A stretch of DNA of 32,853 nt from an uncultured Caulobacteraceae bacterium (GCA_902826145.1 CADEDT010000020.1:1-32853), one strand, 5' to 3'. Positions 1 through 7,825 are shown, counted from the stretch's first letter. Notes: generated by a model from the sequence alone, not told the origin. Translations and numbers: made by a program.

Positions 1-668
1 TTGATTCCCGCGCGCTTCTCCTCGCGGCCGCGACGGCTGCTGGCTTTGCCGGCATCCCGAATGATGCGGAAGCACTGACGCCGCTGTCGCTCGATCTTGC
101 GATCGATCCGGCTGTCACGGAGGGGCCATCAGAACACGCGATGCTGGCGCCGAGCTCGTTTGAGCGCGCGCCGGACGAAGCGTACGAGCCGATTGCGCGC
201 GTCACCAACAGCCGCGCGAAGCTGCAGTGCGTGCCGTTCGCTCGCCGCGAGTCCGGTGTCGAGATCTACGGCAACGCCAACACTTGGTGGCGTCAAGCGG
301 TTGGCCGCTACGAAACCACAGAAGAGCCGACTGAAGGCGCCGTGATGGTGCTGCATGGCTACCGCACCAACGCGCGCGGCCACGTCGCCGTTGTGAAAGA
401 GCAGGTTTCCCCGCGTCTCGTCATCGTCGATCACGCCAACTGGCTGAACGGCGGCGAGATCACGCGCGACGTGCCTGTGATGGACGTTTCCCAGGCTGGC
501 GATTGGTCCGAGGTGCGCGTGTGGAATGTGCCTGGCCGTCACTGGGGCGGCCGCACCTATCGAGTGCAGGGCTTCATCCAAAACATGCTGACTGAAGAAG
601 CGCGTGCCGAAGCTGTGGCTTCAACTGCGATCGCGCACGAAACCGGCGGGGCCGTTCCGCTCGGCTAA
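1..668 (+). CDS. Secreted CHAP-domain protein, 5' end outside window
   Basis: The frame is open from nucleotide 3 through the stop at 666-668, so the gene begins upstream. The visible N-terminal part has an Ala/Leu-rich stretch (LLLAAATAAGFAG) that looks like the end of a signal peptide, so export is likely. The body resembles a CHAP (cysteine/histidine amidohydrolase-peptidase) domain: a Cys followed by VPFAR (codon 228-230), a GNANTWW block, the GAVMVL strand and GHVAVV with the candidate catalytic His (codon 381-383). CHAP enzymes usually cut peptidoglycan peptides or amide bonds. The stop abuts the stop of the convergent gene at 669. Domain assignment is from motif reading; the exact substrate is unknown. 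Confidence 0.8.
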   Translation, partial: DSRALLLAAATAAGFAGIPNDAEALTPLSLDLAIDPAVTEGPSEHAMLAPSSFERAPDEAYEPIARVTNSRAKLQCVPFARRESGVEIYGNANTWWRQAVGRYETTEEPTEGAVMVLHGYRTNARGHVAVVKEQVSPRLVIVDHANWLNGGEITRDVPVMDVSQAGDWSEVRVWNVPGRHWGGRTYRVQGFIQNMLTEEARAEAVASTAIAHETGGAVPLG

Positions 669-920
669 TCAGCCCTCGTGTGAATCCGGCTTCGGCACGC
701 GTTTCTCTTTCGCGCTGCCATTCGTCACGCCGAAGTCCTCCGACTTCTGGCCCGCCTGGGCGAGATCGAATCCCTCTGACGCCAGTCCGCGCTTCAACAA
801 CTCGCGCACGGCCGCAGCGCGGCTCGGCATCCGCAACTTAAAGCGCCAATCGTCCAACGCCCGAAGTTCCTCAGGCGTGAGCATGATCTGCAAGCGTTCG
901 CCACGTGTGAGATCGTTCAT
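669..920 (-). CDS. Small ribbon-helix-helix-like protein (83 aa)
   Basis: An 83-aa protein starting at the ATG at 918-920, preceded by AGGG seven bases upstream; a longer form from 965 is possible but its extra 15 residues look like leader DNA. The N-terminal half (ERLQIMLTPEELRALDDW, then PSRAAAVRELLKRGL) has the strand-helix-helix pattern of MetJ/Arc-type ribbon-helix-helix DNA-binding proteins. The C-terminal tail is charged and probably disordered. No toxin partner is adjacent, so an antitoxin role is not supported. It may be a small transcription regulator; its target is unknown. Confidence 0.65.
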   Translation of the reverse strand: MNDLTRGERLQIMLTPEELRALDDWRFKLRMPSRAAAVRELLKRGLASEGFDLAQAGQKSEDFGVTNGSAKEKRVPKPDSHEG

Positions 921-1263
921 GGGACTGCCCTGTCGTCCTGTTGGTCCAAGTTCCAATGCCAACAATGAGTAAGATACGCCTTTGTTCCCTTTATCGCACT
1001 ACCCGATTTCGTGATCCGCCACTGTCTCGGCGCCTTAGGCGCATTAGACGCGTTATTACAAGTAGTATGAAGTGTTGATTAAGCAAAACTGTCATCAAAC
1101 TAGCTAGAGATGGTATTCATGACGCAGATTGTCGCATCGAATGCTTGTATTTTGTCTGGCGTTTGCTTCGGCGCGCGCTATGGTTATCTCAGCCGACCCC
1201 TGAAGTGCAATCGCATCCCCGGTTGAAGCAGGAAGAAGCAACGCGTCAGAGGACGCGAAGCGC
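921..1263. other. Intergenic region without a convincing gene
   Basis: This stretch lies between the start of the minus-strand RHH-like gene and the next plus-strand candidate. It is more AT-rich than its surroundings around 1050-1180, as expected for a regulatory region. A short inverted repeat GCGCC-TTA-GGCGC sits at 1030-1042. A basic 37-codon frame beginning at 967 shows no protein-like pattern. I found no well-spaced -35/-10 pair I would defend. Confidence 0.5.
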
Positions 1264-1443
1264 ATGACTCAAGACTTCCAACAACGCTCTTGGCTCGCAA
1301 ATGTGAGAACTGCGATGTCGTCGCTTTGGCGTCCTCGCCACTACGCGGTGACGGAACGATCCACGTCGTCGAAACCGAAGCTGGAGCCGATCGCGAAAGT
1401 CCTCGCCGATGCCGGACGTGATTCAACAACTCTCGCCGATTGA
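1264..1443 (+). CDS. Possible small protein (59 aa), unknown
   Basis: An open frame of 59 codons from ATG 1264 to TGA 1441-1443, with AGAGGA about 11 bases upstream. The predicted product begins MTQDFQQRSWLANVRTAM and is basic in the middle, with a final LADAGRDSTTLAD tail. Third positions are only weakly GC-biased compared with neighbours. There is no recognisable domain. It is a candidate only: coding status rests on an intact frame and a plausible ribosome site. It could instead be leader DNA of the channel gene. Confidence 0.3.
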   Translation: MTQDFQQRSWLANVRTAMSSLWRPRHYAVTERSTSSKPKLEPIAKVLADAGRDSTTLAD

Positions 1444-1520
1444 GTTCAGCCGTTCCCTGGTTTCCTGAGCCGCGCTAGTTTCGCGCGTGCCGCGCGGACT
1501 GCCGGCGTGGAGGGGACACG

Positions 1521-2429
1521 ATGGCGAATAGCGTCGCAGCTGCGGCTGGGGCTCAACCCGCGCGCAAGCCAAAAGCTAAAGCCAAGAACCGCGGCGGCAT
1601 TCCGCTGTTTCGTTGGCTCACGCGCAACTGGGTGTGGGATACCTTCATCCTACTCTGCATCATCGGCAACGCCGCGATCCTCGGCTACGACGCGCACTTC
1701 GGTGAAACAAATCCGTACCACGCTCTAATCGAGCAGTGGAACATGTACTTCCTCTTCATCTTCACCGGCGAACTCGCGCTTGAGTTTCTCGCGCAAGGTC
1801 CGCGCAAATATTTCTCGAGCGGCTGGAATATCTTCGACGTGATCGTTGTCGGGCTGAGCTACATCGCGGTGAGCCCGGCGATTTCCGCGTTGCGGACATT
1901 GCGCGTGGTGCGCGTATTCCGCCTTGTCAGCGCCGTGCCGCAGATGCGGCGCGTCGTTGAAGCGTTGTTCGGCGCGATGCCGGGCATTCTTGCATCGTTC
2001 GCGATCCTCGCTGTCGTCTTCTACATCGCCGCCGTCATGGGCACGACGCTCTTCCATACTGATCCCGGCTTCAAAGATCTGGGCGCGTCGCTGTTATCGC
2101 TCTTCGCATTGTCGCAGTTCGACGGCTGGGGCGACACCATTGCGCGGCTGCAGGAGCAGAACCCCTACGCCTGGGTTTTCGTGATTGGCTTCACGATCAT
2201 CGCAGCGTTCGCGGTGCTCAATCTCTTCATTGGCGTCATCGTCGAAGCCGTGCAGGCCGCGCCGCAGGAGGAAATCAAGGAAGAGATCGAAGAAGTGCAA
2301 AGCGACGTCGAGGAGCTTCAGGAAGCGCAAGAAGATGCCGCCACCGTGCAGCGTCGTATTCTTGAGGAAGTGCGAGCGTTGCGTGTCGAAGTGGCGTCGC
2401 TTCGTGGCGGCGGCTCGCCGCCCGCCTAA
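1521..2429 (+). CDS. Single-domain voltage-gated cation channel (BacNaV family)
   Basis: A 302-aa ion transporter of the one-domain, tetrameric NaChBac type in the inner membrane. S1 is near 38-56; S4 carries four arginines spaced every third residue (R125, R128, R131, R134); the pore loop and filter lie at 192-205 and S6 at about 217-243. A strongly acidic heptad-rich helix at 248-295 matches the C-terminal coiled-coil bundle of this family. The filter reads Q-F-D-G-W-G-D where NaChBac has T-L-E-S-W-S, which suggests altered ion preference. GGAGGGG lies six bases before the ATG. The family is clear; the ion carried is inferred. Confidence 0.92.
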   Translation: MANSVAAAAGAQPARKPKAKAKNRGGIPLFRWLTRNWVWDTFILLCIIGNAAILGYDAHFGETNPYHALIEQWNMYFLFIFTGELALEFLAQGPRKYFSSGWNIFDVIVVGLSYIAVSPAISALRTLRVVRVFRLVSAVPQMRRVVEALFGAMPGILASFAILAVVFYIAAVMGTTLFHTDPGFKDLGASLLSLFALSQFDGWGDTIARLQEQNPYAWVFVIGFTIIAAFAVLNLFIGVIVEAVQAAPQEEIKEEIEEVQSDVEELQEAQEDAATVQRRILEEVRALRVEVASLRGGGSPPA

Positions 2430-2479
2430 TTTGCTCGCCACGGCGGGAACGCGGTAAGCGCAGCCGACGTTGACGCGTC

Positions 2480-3802
2480 ATGCAAAACACCGCTCTACGG
2501 CGCTGCGCATTTGTAGCCGCCGCTCTGGCCGTTGCTTCCTGTGGCGGCGGAACAAATCTGCCAATCGAGCAGGGCTACGGCGCGAACCCAACGCTGCCTG
2601 AACCGCAACGACAGACGATCCCGCTCGTGAATATCGCGCCGGCTCAGCCCTGGGCCGATGGCGAAATGCCGACGCCGGCGGAAGGTCTCGCTGTGAATTC
2701 GTTTGCAAGCGGCCTGGATCACCCCCGCTGGCTCTACGTGCTGCCGAACGGCGACGTGCTCGTCGCGGAATCCAACGCGCCAGCCAACCGACCTGACGAA
2801 ACGCGCGGGATCCGCGCGTGGTTCATGGGACTCGTCATGCGCAACGCGGGCGCAGGCGCGCCAAGCGCTGACCGTATCACGTTGCTACGCGACGGTGATG
2901 GTGATGGCGTCGCCGAAACGCGCACGATTTTTCTACAAGGCCTGCATTCGCCGTTCGGCATGACGCTCGTCGGCAGCGATCTATACGTCGCCAACACCGA
3001 TGCGATTGTGCGCTATCCCTATCGAACGGGCGAAACTCAGATCACGGCGCAGCCGACGCGCGTCGTCGAACTTCCCGCTGGCCCGCGCAATCACCATTGG
3101 ACGAAGAACGTCATCGCCAGCCGCGATGGCTCGCGCCTCTACGCAACCGTCGGTTCGAACAGCAATGTTGGCGAGCATGGAATGGACATCGAGGAGGGGC
3201 GCGCCGCGATTTGGGAGATCGATCGCGCGACCGGCGAGCATCGGCTCTTTGCGACTGGTCTGCGCAATCCAAACGGCATGGATTGGGAGCCGCAAACTGG
3301 CGCGCTCTGGACCGTCGTCAACGAACGCGACGAAATCGGCAACGACCTCGTGCCCGACTACGCGACGAGTGTTCAGGACGGTCACTTCTACGGCTGGCCC
3401 TATTATTATTACGGCACGCATCGCGACGAGCGCATCGACATCCCCGCCAATGTCCGCCTGCGCGCAGCGACAGCGCCTGACTACGCGCTCGGCTCGCACA
3501 CCGCTTCGCTAGGTCTCGTATTCAATCGCGGCGACGCGCTAGGTGCCCGCTATCGCGGCGGCGCGTTCATCGGCCAACACGGCTCGTGGAACCGCGCCGA
3601 CCATAGCGGCTATAAGGTCGTCTACTTGGCGTTCGCCAACGGCCAACCGGATGGCCAGCCACAAGATGTGCTCACCGGCTTCCTCGATGAGGATGAAAAC
3701 GCGCGCGGCCGTCCGGTCGGCGTGGTCATCGACAATCGCGGCGCGCTGCTTGTCTCCGACGATGTGGGCAATGTGATCTGGCGAGTGACCGCGGCGCGTT
3801 AG
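2480..3802 (+). CDS. PQQ-dependent sugar (sorbosone-type) dehydrogenase lipoprotein
   Basis: A 440-aa beta-propeller protein of the glucose/sorbosone dehydrogenase family. It starts with a lipoprotein signal peptide ending AVAS-C (Cys21), so it should be anchored on the periplasmic side of a membrane. Family blocks include YVLPNGDVLVAES, PRNHHWTKNV with the conserved His pair, VGSNSNVGEHGM, GLRNPNGMDWEPQTGALW, FYGWPYYYYG, and the closing GRPVGVVIDNRGALLVSDD. These enzymes oxidise sugars or polyols with pyrroloquinoline quinone. No PQQ synthesis genes are nearby, so the cofactor would come from elsewhere. No clear Shine-Dalgarno is seen before the ATG. The substrate is not predictable. Confidence 0.88.
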   Translation: MQNTALRRCAFVAAALAVASCGGGTNLPIEQGYGANPTLPEPQRQTIPLVNIAPAQPWADGEMPTPAEGLAVNSFASGLDHPRWLYVLPNGDVLVAESNAPANRPDETRGIRAWFMGLVMRNAGAGAPSADRITLLRDGDGDGVAETRTIFLQGLHSPFGMTLVGSDLYVANTDAIVRYPYRTGETQITAQPTRVVELPAGPRNHHWTKNVIASRDGSRLYATVGSNSNVGEHGMDIEEGRAAIWEIDRATGEHRLFATGLRNPNGMDWEPQTGALWTVVNERDEIGNDLVPDYATSVQDGHFYGWPYYYYGTHRDERIDIPANVRLRAATAPDYALGSHTASLGLVFNRGDALGARYRGGAFIGQHGSWNRADHSGYKVVYLAFANGQPDGQPQDVLTGFLDEDENARGRPVGVVIDNRGALLVSDDVGNVIWRVTAAR

Positions 3803-4371
3803 CGCCCGGTCGCGCTCTCGTTCGACGCGACCAACACCGGTGGCGCGAGCACCACGTTGATGCCTTGAATGACGCCGTTCGACGCGTCGATGTCCTGCAT
3901 CGTCACGAGCTGGTCGTTTACGCGCAGGCCGTCGCGGCCATCCACCGTCACGCGATAGCCGTTCGACGCTTCAGGCCGCGTCACCCGGCCTTGCGCACTG
4001 GTGCTCGTCACGCGCGCCGGCACAACGTGATAGGCGAGGAGAGCCAATAGCTCGTCGCGGTTGGTCGGCTCCATTAAGCGGCGCACTTCGCGTTGGTCCA
4101 TCTGCCTGAATGCTTCGTCTGTCGGTGCAAACAGCGTGAACGGGCCTTCGCCACGCAACGTCTCTTCGTAGCCAGCAGCTTCCACAGCCGCGAGGAATTG
4201 CGTGAATTGCCCCGTCGCCGCGGCGACGTCGAGCACATCGCCCTGCGGATCAGGCGTTTGCGTTTCAGCGATCATGAAGCGCTCCGCATTTTGCGCGGTT
4301 GCGGGAGCGAGCGGGGCGAGCGCACACACGGCGGTGAGCAATGCGGCGCGAAGTGGGCGTTGGAACATCAT
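3799..4371 (-). CDS. Secreted fasciclin (FAS1) domain protein
   Basis: A 190-aa protein starting MMFQRPLRAALLTAVCALAP, a clear Sec signal peptide ending near PATAQ. The frame is open much further upstream, but that part overlaps the divergent DnaJ-like gene and is Cys/Arg-rich, so the start at 4371 is preferred. The FAS1 fold is shown by TQFLAAVEAAGYEETLRGEGPF, the FTLFAPTDEAF box, LLALLAYHVVP and the closing NGVIQGINVVLAP. FAS1 domains mediate adhesion or surface binding. Its TAA overlaps the TAG of the convergent dehydrogenase gene (shared TTAG, 3799-3802). Confidence 0.87.
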   Translation of the reverse strand: MMFQRPLRAALLTAVCALAPLAPATAQNAERFMIAETQTPDPQGDVLDVAAATGQFTQFLAAVEAAGYEETLRGEGPFTLFAPTDEAFRQMDQREVRRLMEPTNRDELLALLAYHVVPARVTSTSAQGRVTRPEASNGYRVTVDGRDGLRVNDQLVTMQDIDASNGVIQGINVVLAPPVLVASNESATGR

Positions 4372-4456
4372 GGCGTAGAAACCCCAAACGTCGCCTGCGG
4401 TTTCATGACCGTCGCAACGTACTGGCGCCTCTCTGCAGCATCGGCGACAATGAGGT

Positions 4457-5149
4457 ATGTCCGTATGGTCCCGCATCGTTGAGCTGGCCGCGCGCGCCTT
4501 CGACCCGGAGGCCGATCCACCCGAATTCAACGAAGAATGCGCGCCGCGCCCGAATGATGTCGGCTTTACGGCAGCGGTGATTGGTCTCGCTGCGAAGATG
4601 TCGAAGGCCGATGGCGTCACGAGCGAAGCTGAAATAGCCGCCGCTGCGCAGGTCTTTCGCCCGCCACCGGGCGAGGAAGAGCATTTCCGACGCGCCTTCA
4701 TGCTGGCGCAGCAAACGGTTCTGGGATTTGATTCCTACGCCAAGCAGATCGGCCGCAAATACCGCGCACGCCCGTGTCTGCTCGAAGACGTCCTCGACGG
4801 GCTTTTCCACATCGCCGGCGCGGACGGCTCGATCACGCCGGCTGAGCTGGATTATCTTGAGGAAGTCGCCGCGCATTTCGGCTTCAGCGAACTCGAATAC
4901 CGCCGCATCAAGGCGACCAATCTTGGCCCTGACGCCGGCGATCCTTACGCCATCCTGGGCCTGCTGCCGGGCGCGACTATGGAAGAGGTGCGCCACGCCT
5001 GGCGGCGAATGGCCGCTGAAAACCATCCCGACCGCATGCTCCAGCGCGGCGCGCCGCCTGAGTTTGTGGAAATTGCGCGCGAGAAAACCGCAGCGATCAA
5101 CGCCGCTTACGCCAAAATACGCGAAGAACTCAGCGCCAACGCGAAATGA
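4457..5149 (+). CDS. TerB-like/J-domain protein (soluble DjlA relative)
   Basis: A 230-aa protein with an N-terminal TerB-like helical domain (about 35-155) containing two acidic turn motifs, KADGVTSEAE and ADGSITPAE, and a C-terminal J domain (162-225) with the diagnostic HPD at 190-192 in NHPDRM. J domains stimulate DnaK ATPase. The architecture matches DjlA, but the membrane helix of enterobacterial DjlA is absent, so it should be cytosolic. It is divergent from the fasciclin gene and upstream of a small membrane protein and an amidase; a DjlA-like gene next to an AmpD-like amidase is, as I recall, a recurring alphaproteobacterial arrangement. A weak GAGG precedes the ATG. Confidence 0.85.
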   Translation: MSVWSRIVELAARAFDPEADPPEFNEECAPRPNDVGFTAAVIGLAAKMSKADGVTSEAEIAAAAQVFRPPPGEEEHFRRAFMLAQQTVLGFDSYAKQIGRKYRARPCLLEDVLDGLFHIAGADGSITPAELDYLEEVAAHFGFSELEYRRIKATNLGPDAGDPYAILGLLPGATMEEVRHAWRRMAAENHPDRMLQRGAPPEFVEIAREKTAAINAAYAKIREELSANAK

Positions 5150-5243
5150 TCACCAATGTGTGCGTGGCCGGAACGCGCCGTAAGGGCGCCGCATTGATCG
5201 GTGAGCGTAGCTCTCCATATTGGGCAAGAGGAGTTGTCCGCAC

Positions 5244-5513
5244 ATGACCGCGAACGCCGCCGACTTCGGATCCGCCGCCTTGAGCGCCTTCGCGCGCGCG
5301 GCCGGTCTATTGGCGCTCGCAGTCGGCGCTGCCCTCGCTTTCGTCTTTGCATTCGCTGCAGCGCTCGTGGTTGGCGTGATGATCGCCGGCGCAGCGTTAG
5401 CCATGCGGTTCTGGCCGCGCCGCCGCGCTGCCGGCCCGTCAGGCCCGGTTGTCCTTGATGCGCATCAGACGCCGCAGGGCTGGGTCGTCGAAACCGCAGC
5501 CAAGCGGAAGTAA
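5244..5513 (+). CDS. Small membrane protein (89 aa), unknown function
   Basis: An 89-aa protein. The ATG at 5244 is chosen over the TTG at 5220, because AAGAGGAG lies about ten bases upstream of the ATG. Residues about 17-53 form one long or two close hydrophobic helices rich in Ala, Leu and Phe, followed by an RFWPRRRAA basic stop-transfer and a hydrophilic tail ending in KRK. This suggests an inner-membrane hairpin or single span with the C-terminus inside. No domain is recognised. It sits between the TerB-J gene and the amidase, 18 bases upstream of the latter. Confidence 0.65.
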   Translation: MTANAADFGSAALSAFARAAGLLALAVGAALAFVFAFAAALVVGVMIAGAALAMRFWPRRRAAGPSGPVVLDAHQTPQGWVVETAAKRK

Positions 5514-5519
5514 CGCGCC

Positions 5520-5525
5520 TATAGT
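5520..5525 (+). promoter_or_regulatory. Possible -10 element placing a leaderless GTG start
   Basis: TATAGT ends six bases before the amidase GTG, a spacing that would put the transcription start at the start codon. No Shine-Dalgarno is seen and no good -35 is found at 16-18 bases upstream. Tentative. Confidence 0.3.
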
Positions 5526-5531
5526 CGGCGC

Positions 5532-6302
5532 GTGACTCGTTACCTTCAAAAGCCATCGCCCAATTTCGACGCGCGCACGCGTCCGATTGATCTTGTCGTG
5601 CTGCACTACACCGGCATGCAGGACGCCGAGATCGCTTTAGCAAGATTGACTGATCCATCGCCGGTCGCGGGCCACTATCCTGGCCCGTGGCAGAGCGATG
5701 ATGTCGACGCCAGCGCGCCGCTCTCGCGCGTGAGCGCACACTATGTCGTCGACGAAGCAGGGCAGATCTATTCACTCGTGCCGGAAGAGCACCGCGCCTG
5801 GCACGCAGGCGCATCGAGCTGGGAAGGCGACGGCGACGTGAACGCACGATCGATCGGCATTGAGATCGTCAACGGCGGCCACGACTTTGGCTTGCCCGAT
5901 TTCGCCGACGCGCAGATCGATAGCGTGATCCAGTTGCTCAAAGACATTTTCGGCCGCTGGCCCGAACTCAGCCCCAAGCGCGTTGTCGCGCATTCTGACA
6001 TAGCGCCCGAGCGCAAAGCCGATCCGGGAGAGAAGTTTCCCTGGAAGAAGCTCGCTGACGCCGGCGTTTCGATCTGGCCGGAGCACGTTGCCGTTCAGCT
6101 CGACAACGACGATCCCGTTTCTGCCGTCCAGCAGCAGCTCTCCTTCATCGGCTATGGCGTGAAGCAAACTGGCTATATGGATGAGATCACTAAAGCCTCT
6201 TTGATCGCTTTCCAGCGCCGCTTCCGCCCGAGCGACATGAGCGGCGGCGTCGATGACGAGACGCGCTACTTGCTCATCGCTCTCGGCCGGATGGTAAAAT
6301 GA
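5532..6302 (+). CDS. N-acetylmuramoyl-L-alanine amidase with PG-binding domain
   Basis: A 256-aa Amidase_2 (AmpD/AmiD) family enzyme that cuts the bond between MurNAc and L-Ala in peptidoglycan or muropeptides. Zinc ligands are visible as H25 (VVLHYTG), H154 (VVAHSDIAP) and D164 (RKADPG), with the AWHAG box at 89-93. The C-terminal part (about 190-256) matches a peptidoglycan-binding helical domain, including AVQQQLSFIGYG and a FQRRFRP motif. No signal peptide is evident, so a cytosolic recycling role like AmpD is likely, although the binding domain resembles AmiD. The GTG start is the only one near the conserved N-terminus. Its TGA overlaps the next gene's ATG (ATGA). Confidence 0.92.
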   Translation: MTRYLQKPSPNFDARTRPIDLVVLHYTGMQDAEIALARLTDPSPVAGHYPGPWQSDDVDASAPLSRVSAHYVVDEAGQIYSLVPEEHRAWHAGASSWEGDGDVNARSIGIEIVNGGHDFGLPDFADAQIDSVIQLLKDIFGRWPELSPKRVVAHSDIAPERKADPGEKFPWKKLADAGVSIWPEHVAVQLDNDDPVSAVQQQLSFIGYGVKQTGYMDEITKASLIAFQRRFRPSDMSGGVDDETRYLLIALGRMVK

Positions 6303-6706
6303 GCGAGCAGGTGGTGAGCTGCCCGTGCGGCCAGGCGACGCTGACGATCGCTGGCGAGCCCGTCTCGCAATTCTACTGCCACTGCAGCGATTGCCGCCGC
6401 ATCCACGGCGGCGCCTACGCGCCCGAAGCGCTCTATCCGGCAAGTGCAGTCACCGTCTCCGGCGAAACCATCAGCTTCGCGCTCAAGCGAACGCCGCGCG
6501 TCTCGTGCGCCAAATGCGGCGCGCGGCTGTACGCCGATCTGCCGTCCTTCAAAATGCGCGGCGTCAACGGCACGCTTCTGCTTGGCTTCAGGGCTGAGTT
6601 TCACATGCATTGCCGCGAAGCGCTCGCGCCCGTCCGTGACGACCTCCCGCACTACGCGCAGAGACCGGCCGCCTTCGGTGGCGAAGACACGCTGGTGGAT
6701 TGGTAG
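6299..6706 (+). CDS. GFA-family (CENP-V/GFA) zinc protein
   Basis: A 135-aa protein of the glutathione-dependent formaldehyde-activating enzyme fold. The zinc-binding cysteines are CPCG (C8, C10), FYCHCSDCRR (C27, C29, C32) and CAKCG (C70, C73). Members are often annotated as S-(hydroxymethyl)glutathione synthase, but most are uncharacterised, and the activity should not be taken from the name. The gene overlaps the amidase stop by four bases (ATGA), so the two are probably co-translated, although no functional link is obvious. It ends about 20 bases before rnpB. Confidence 0.87.
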   Translation: MSEQVVSCPCGQATLTIAGEPVSQFYCHCSDCRRIHGGAYAPEALYPASAVTVSGETISFALKRTPRVSCAKCGARLYADLPSFKMRGVNGTLLLGFRAEFHMHCREALAPVRDDLPHYAQRPAAFGGEDTLVDW

Positions 6707-6725
6707 GCAACGCGCTACATGACGC

Positions 6726-7105
6726 TCGCCAGTCGGCCGGACGGCCGCGGGTGTGCAAGCACTCGAGGAAAGTCCGGGCTCCACGCGGATACGGCGGCGG
6801 GTAACGCCCGCCGGAAGTAATTCTAGGGATAGCGCCACAGAGATTAGACCGCCGATGGCTCACGCAAGTGAGCACAGGCAAGGCTGAAACGGTGGGGTAA
6901 GAGCCCACCGCCGCGACCGTAAGGAAGCGGGCACGGCAAGCCCCGCCGGGAGCAAGACCGAATAGGAGCACGCGCTGCGCAAGCAGCAGGTCCGTCCGCG
7001 GATTGTGCTCGGGTTGGTCGCGAGAACCATGCGGCGACGCATGGTCCAGAGGAATGGTCGTCACCCGCAAGGGTACAGAACCCGGCTTACAGGCCGACTG
7101 GCATT
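6726..7105 (+). ncRNA. rnpB: RNase P RNA, bacterial type A
   Basis: This is the catalytic RNA of RNase P, which trims tRNA 5' leaders. The ends pair perfectly as helix P1: GCCAGTCGGCC (6728-6738) with GGCCGACTGGC (7092-7102). Conserved core blocks are in order: GAGGAAAGTCCGGGCTCC near 6763, GGTAACGCCC near 6798, CCACAGAGATTAGACCGCC near 6836, GAAACGGTGGGGTAAGAG near 6886, and ACAGAACCCGGCTTACAG near 7076. The pairing of the first and last of these makes the P4 core. A GCTACA -10-like sequence lies just upstream (6714-6719). P1 followed by ATTTTCCTTTC may assist termination. The exact ends are approximate to a few bases. Confidence 0.97.
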
Positions 7106-7138
7106 TTCCTTTCACATCAGCGCTGGAGAACCGATGCG

Positions 7139-7825
7139 ATGAGCGTCGTTTACGCGATTGGCGATATTCATGGTCGCGACGAACTACTCGAGCGACTCCA
7201 TGACCGCATACGACACGATCCGCATCGAAGCGGTGCTGTTGGGAAGCCGCTTGTGGTTCACCTCGGCGACTACATCGACGGGGGACCGGAGAGCGACAAG
7301 GTGCTCGATCGCCTCATGAAAGGCTCATGCAACTTCGACAGTGTCAGCCTGCTGGGAAATCATGAAGCTCTGATGCTCGCCTGCTTGGACACGGACGATC
7401 GGGACGTTTGGTGGAATTGGATCAGCAATGGTGGTGACCGCACGCTCGTTTCGTTGGGCCTGTCTGCGCGGATGGGCTATGACCCCCGGGCGCTTGCCGA
7501 TGCACTAGGCGCGCACCGAATTGCTTGGCTGCGAAGTTTGCCGGTCTTCCATGTCGTGGGTCGCTACCTGTTTGTTCACGCCGGCGTTGTCCCTGGCGTC
7601 CCATTGGCCGAACAAAAGACCAAGGATATGCTTTGGATACGCACTCGGTTCTTGGAGAGCGGCGCCGATCATGGGTACGTGGTCGTTCACGGGCACACCC
7701 AGACCGAAGAGCCAGAAGTGTTTCACAACCGCATCGGTATCGATACAGGCGCCGCCCGCCCCAAGACGCTTACCGCCGTCGCCTTGGACAGTGACCAGCC
7801 GCCACGTTTCCTAAGCGTACGCTAA
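7139..7825 (+). CDS. PPP-family metallophosphatase (serine/threonine or Ap4A type)
   Basis: A 228-aa calcineurin-like phosphoesterase with all PPP metal motifs: GDIHG (D9, H11), GDYIDGGP (D44), LLGNHE (N74, H75), FVHAGV (H147) and VHGHT (H184/H186). It resembles bacterial PrpA/ApaH-like protein phosphatases. Substrates could be phosphoproteins or dinucleotide polyphosphates. GGAGA lies about ten bases upstream of the ATG. It occupies the gap between rnpB and rsmH, where many alphaproteobacteria have mraZ. Codon third positions look less GC-biased than in the dcw genes that follow, which hints at a different history. It could be cotranscribed with rsmH, 66 bases downstream. Confidence 0.9.
   Translation: MSVVYAIGDIHGRDELLERLHDRIRHDPHRSGAVGKPLVVHLGDYIDGGPESDKVLDRLMKGSCNFDSVSLLGNHEALMLACLDTDDRDVWWNWISNGGDRTLVSLGLSARMGYDPRALADALGAHRIAWLRSLPVFHVVGRYLFVHAGVVPGVPLAEQKTKDMLWIRTRFLESGADHGYVVVHGHTQTEEPEVFHNRIGIDTGAARPKTLTAVALDSDQPPRFLSVR

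Noticed and set aside
1184-1429. Minus-strand 81-codon frame upstream of the channel gene
   Set aside because: Composition is Arg/Ser/Pro-rich without pattern; the plus-strand frame at 1264 is the better candidate in this place.
4372-4701. N-terminal extension of the fasciclin gene
   Set aside because: It overlaps the divergent TerB-J gene, is Cys/Arg-rich, and would bury the clear signal peptide at 4371.
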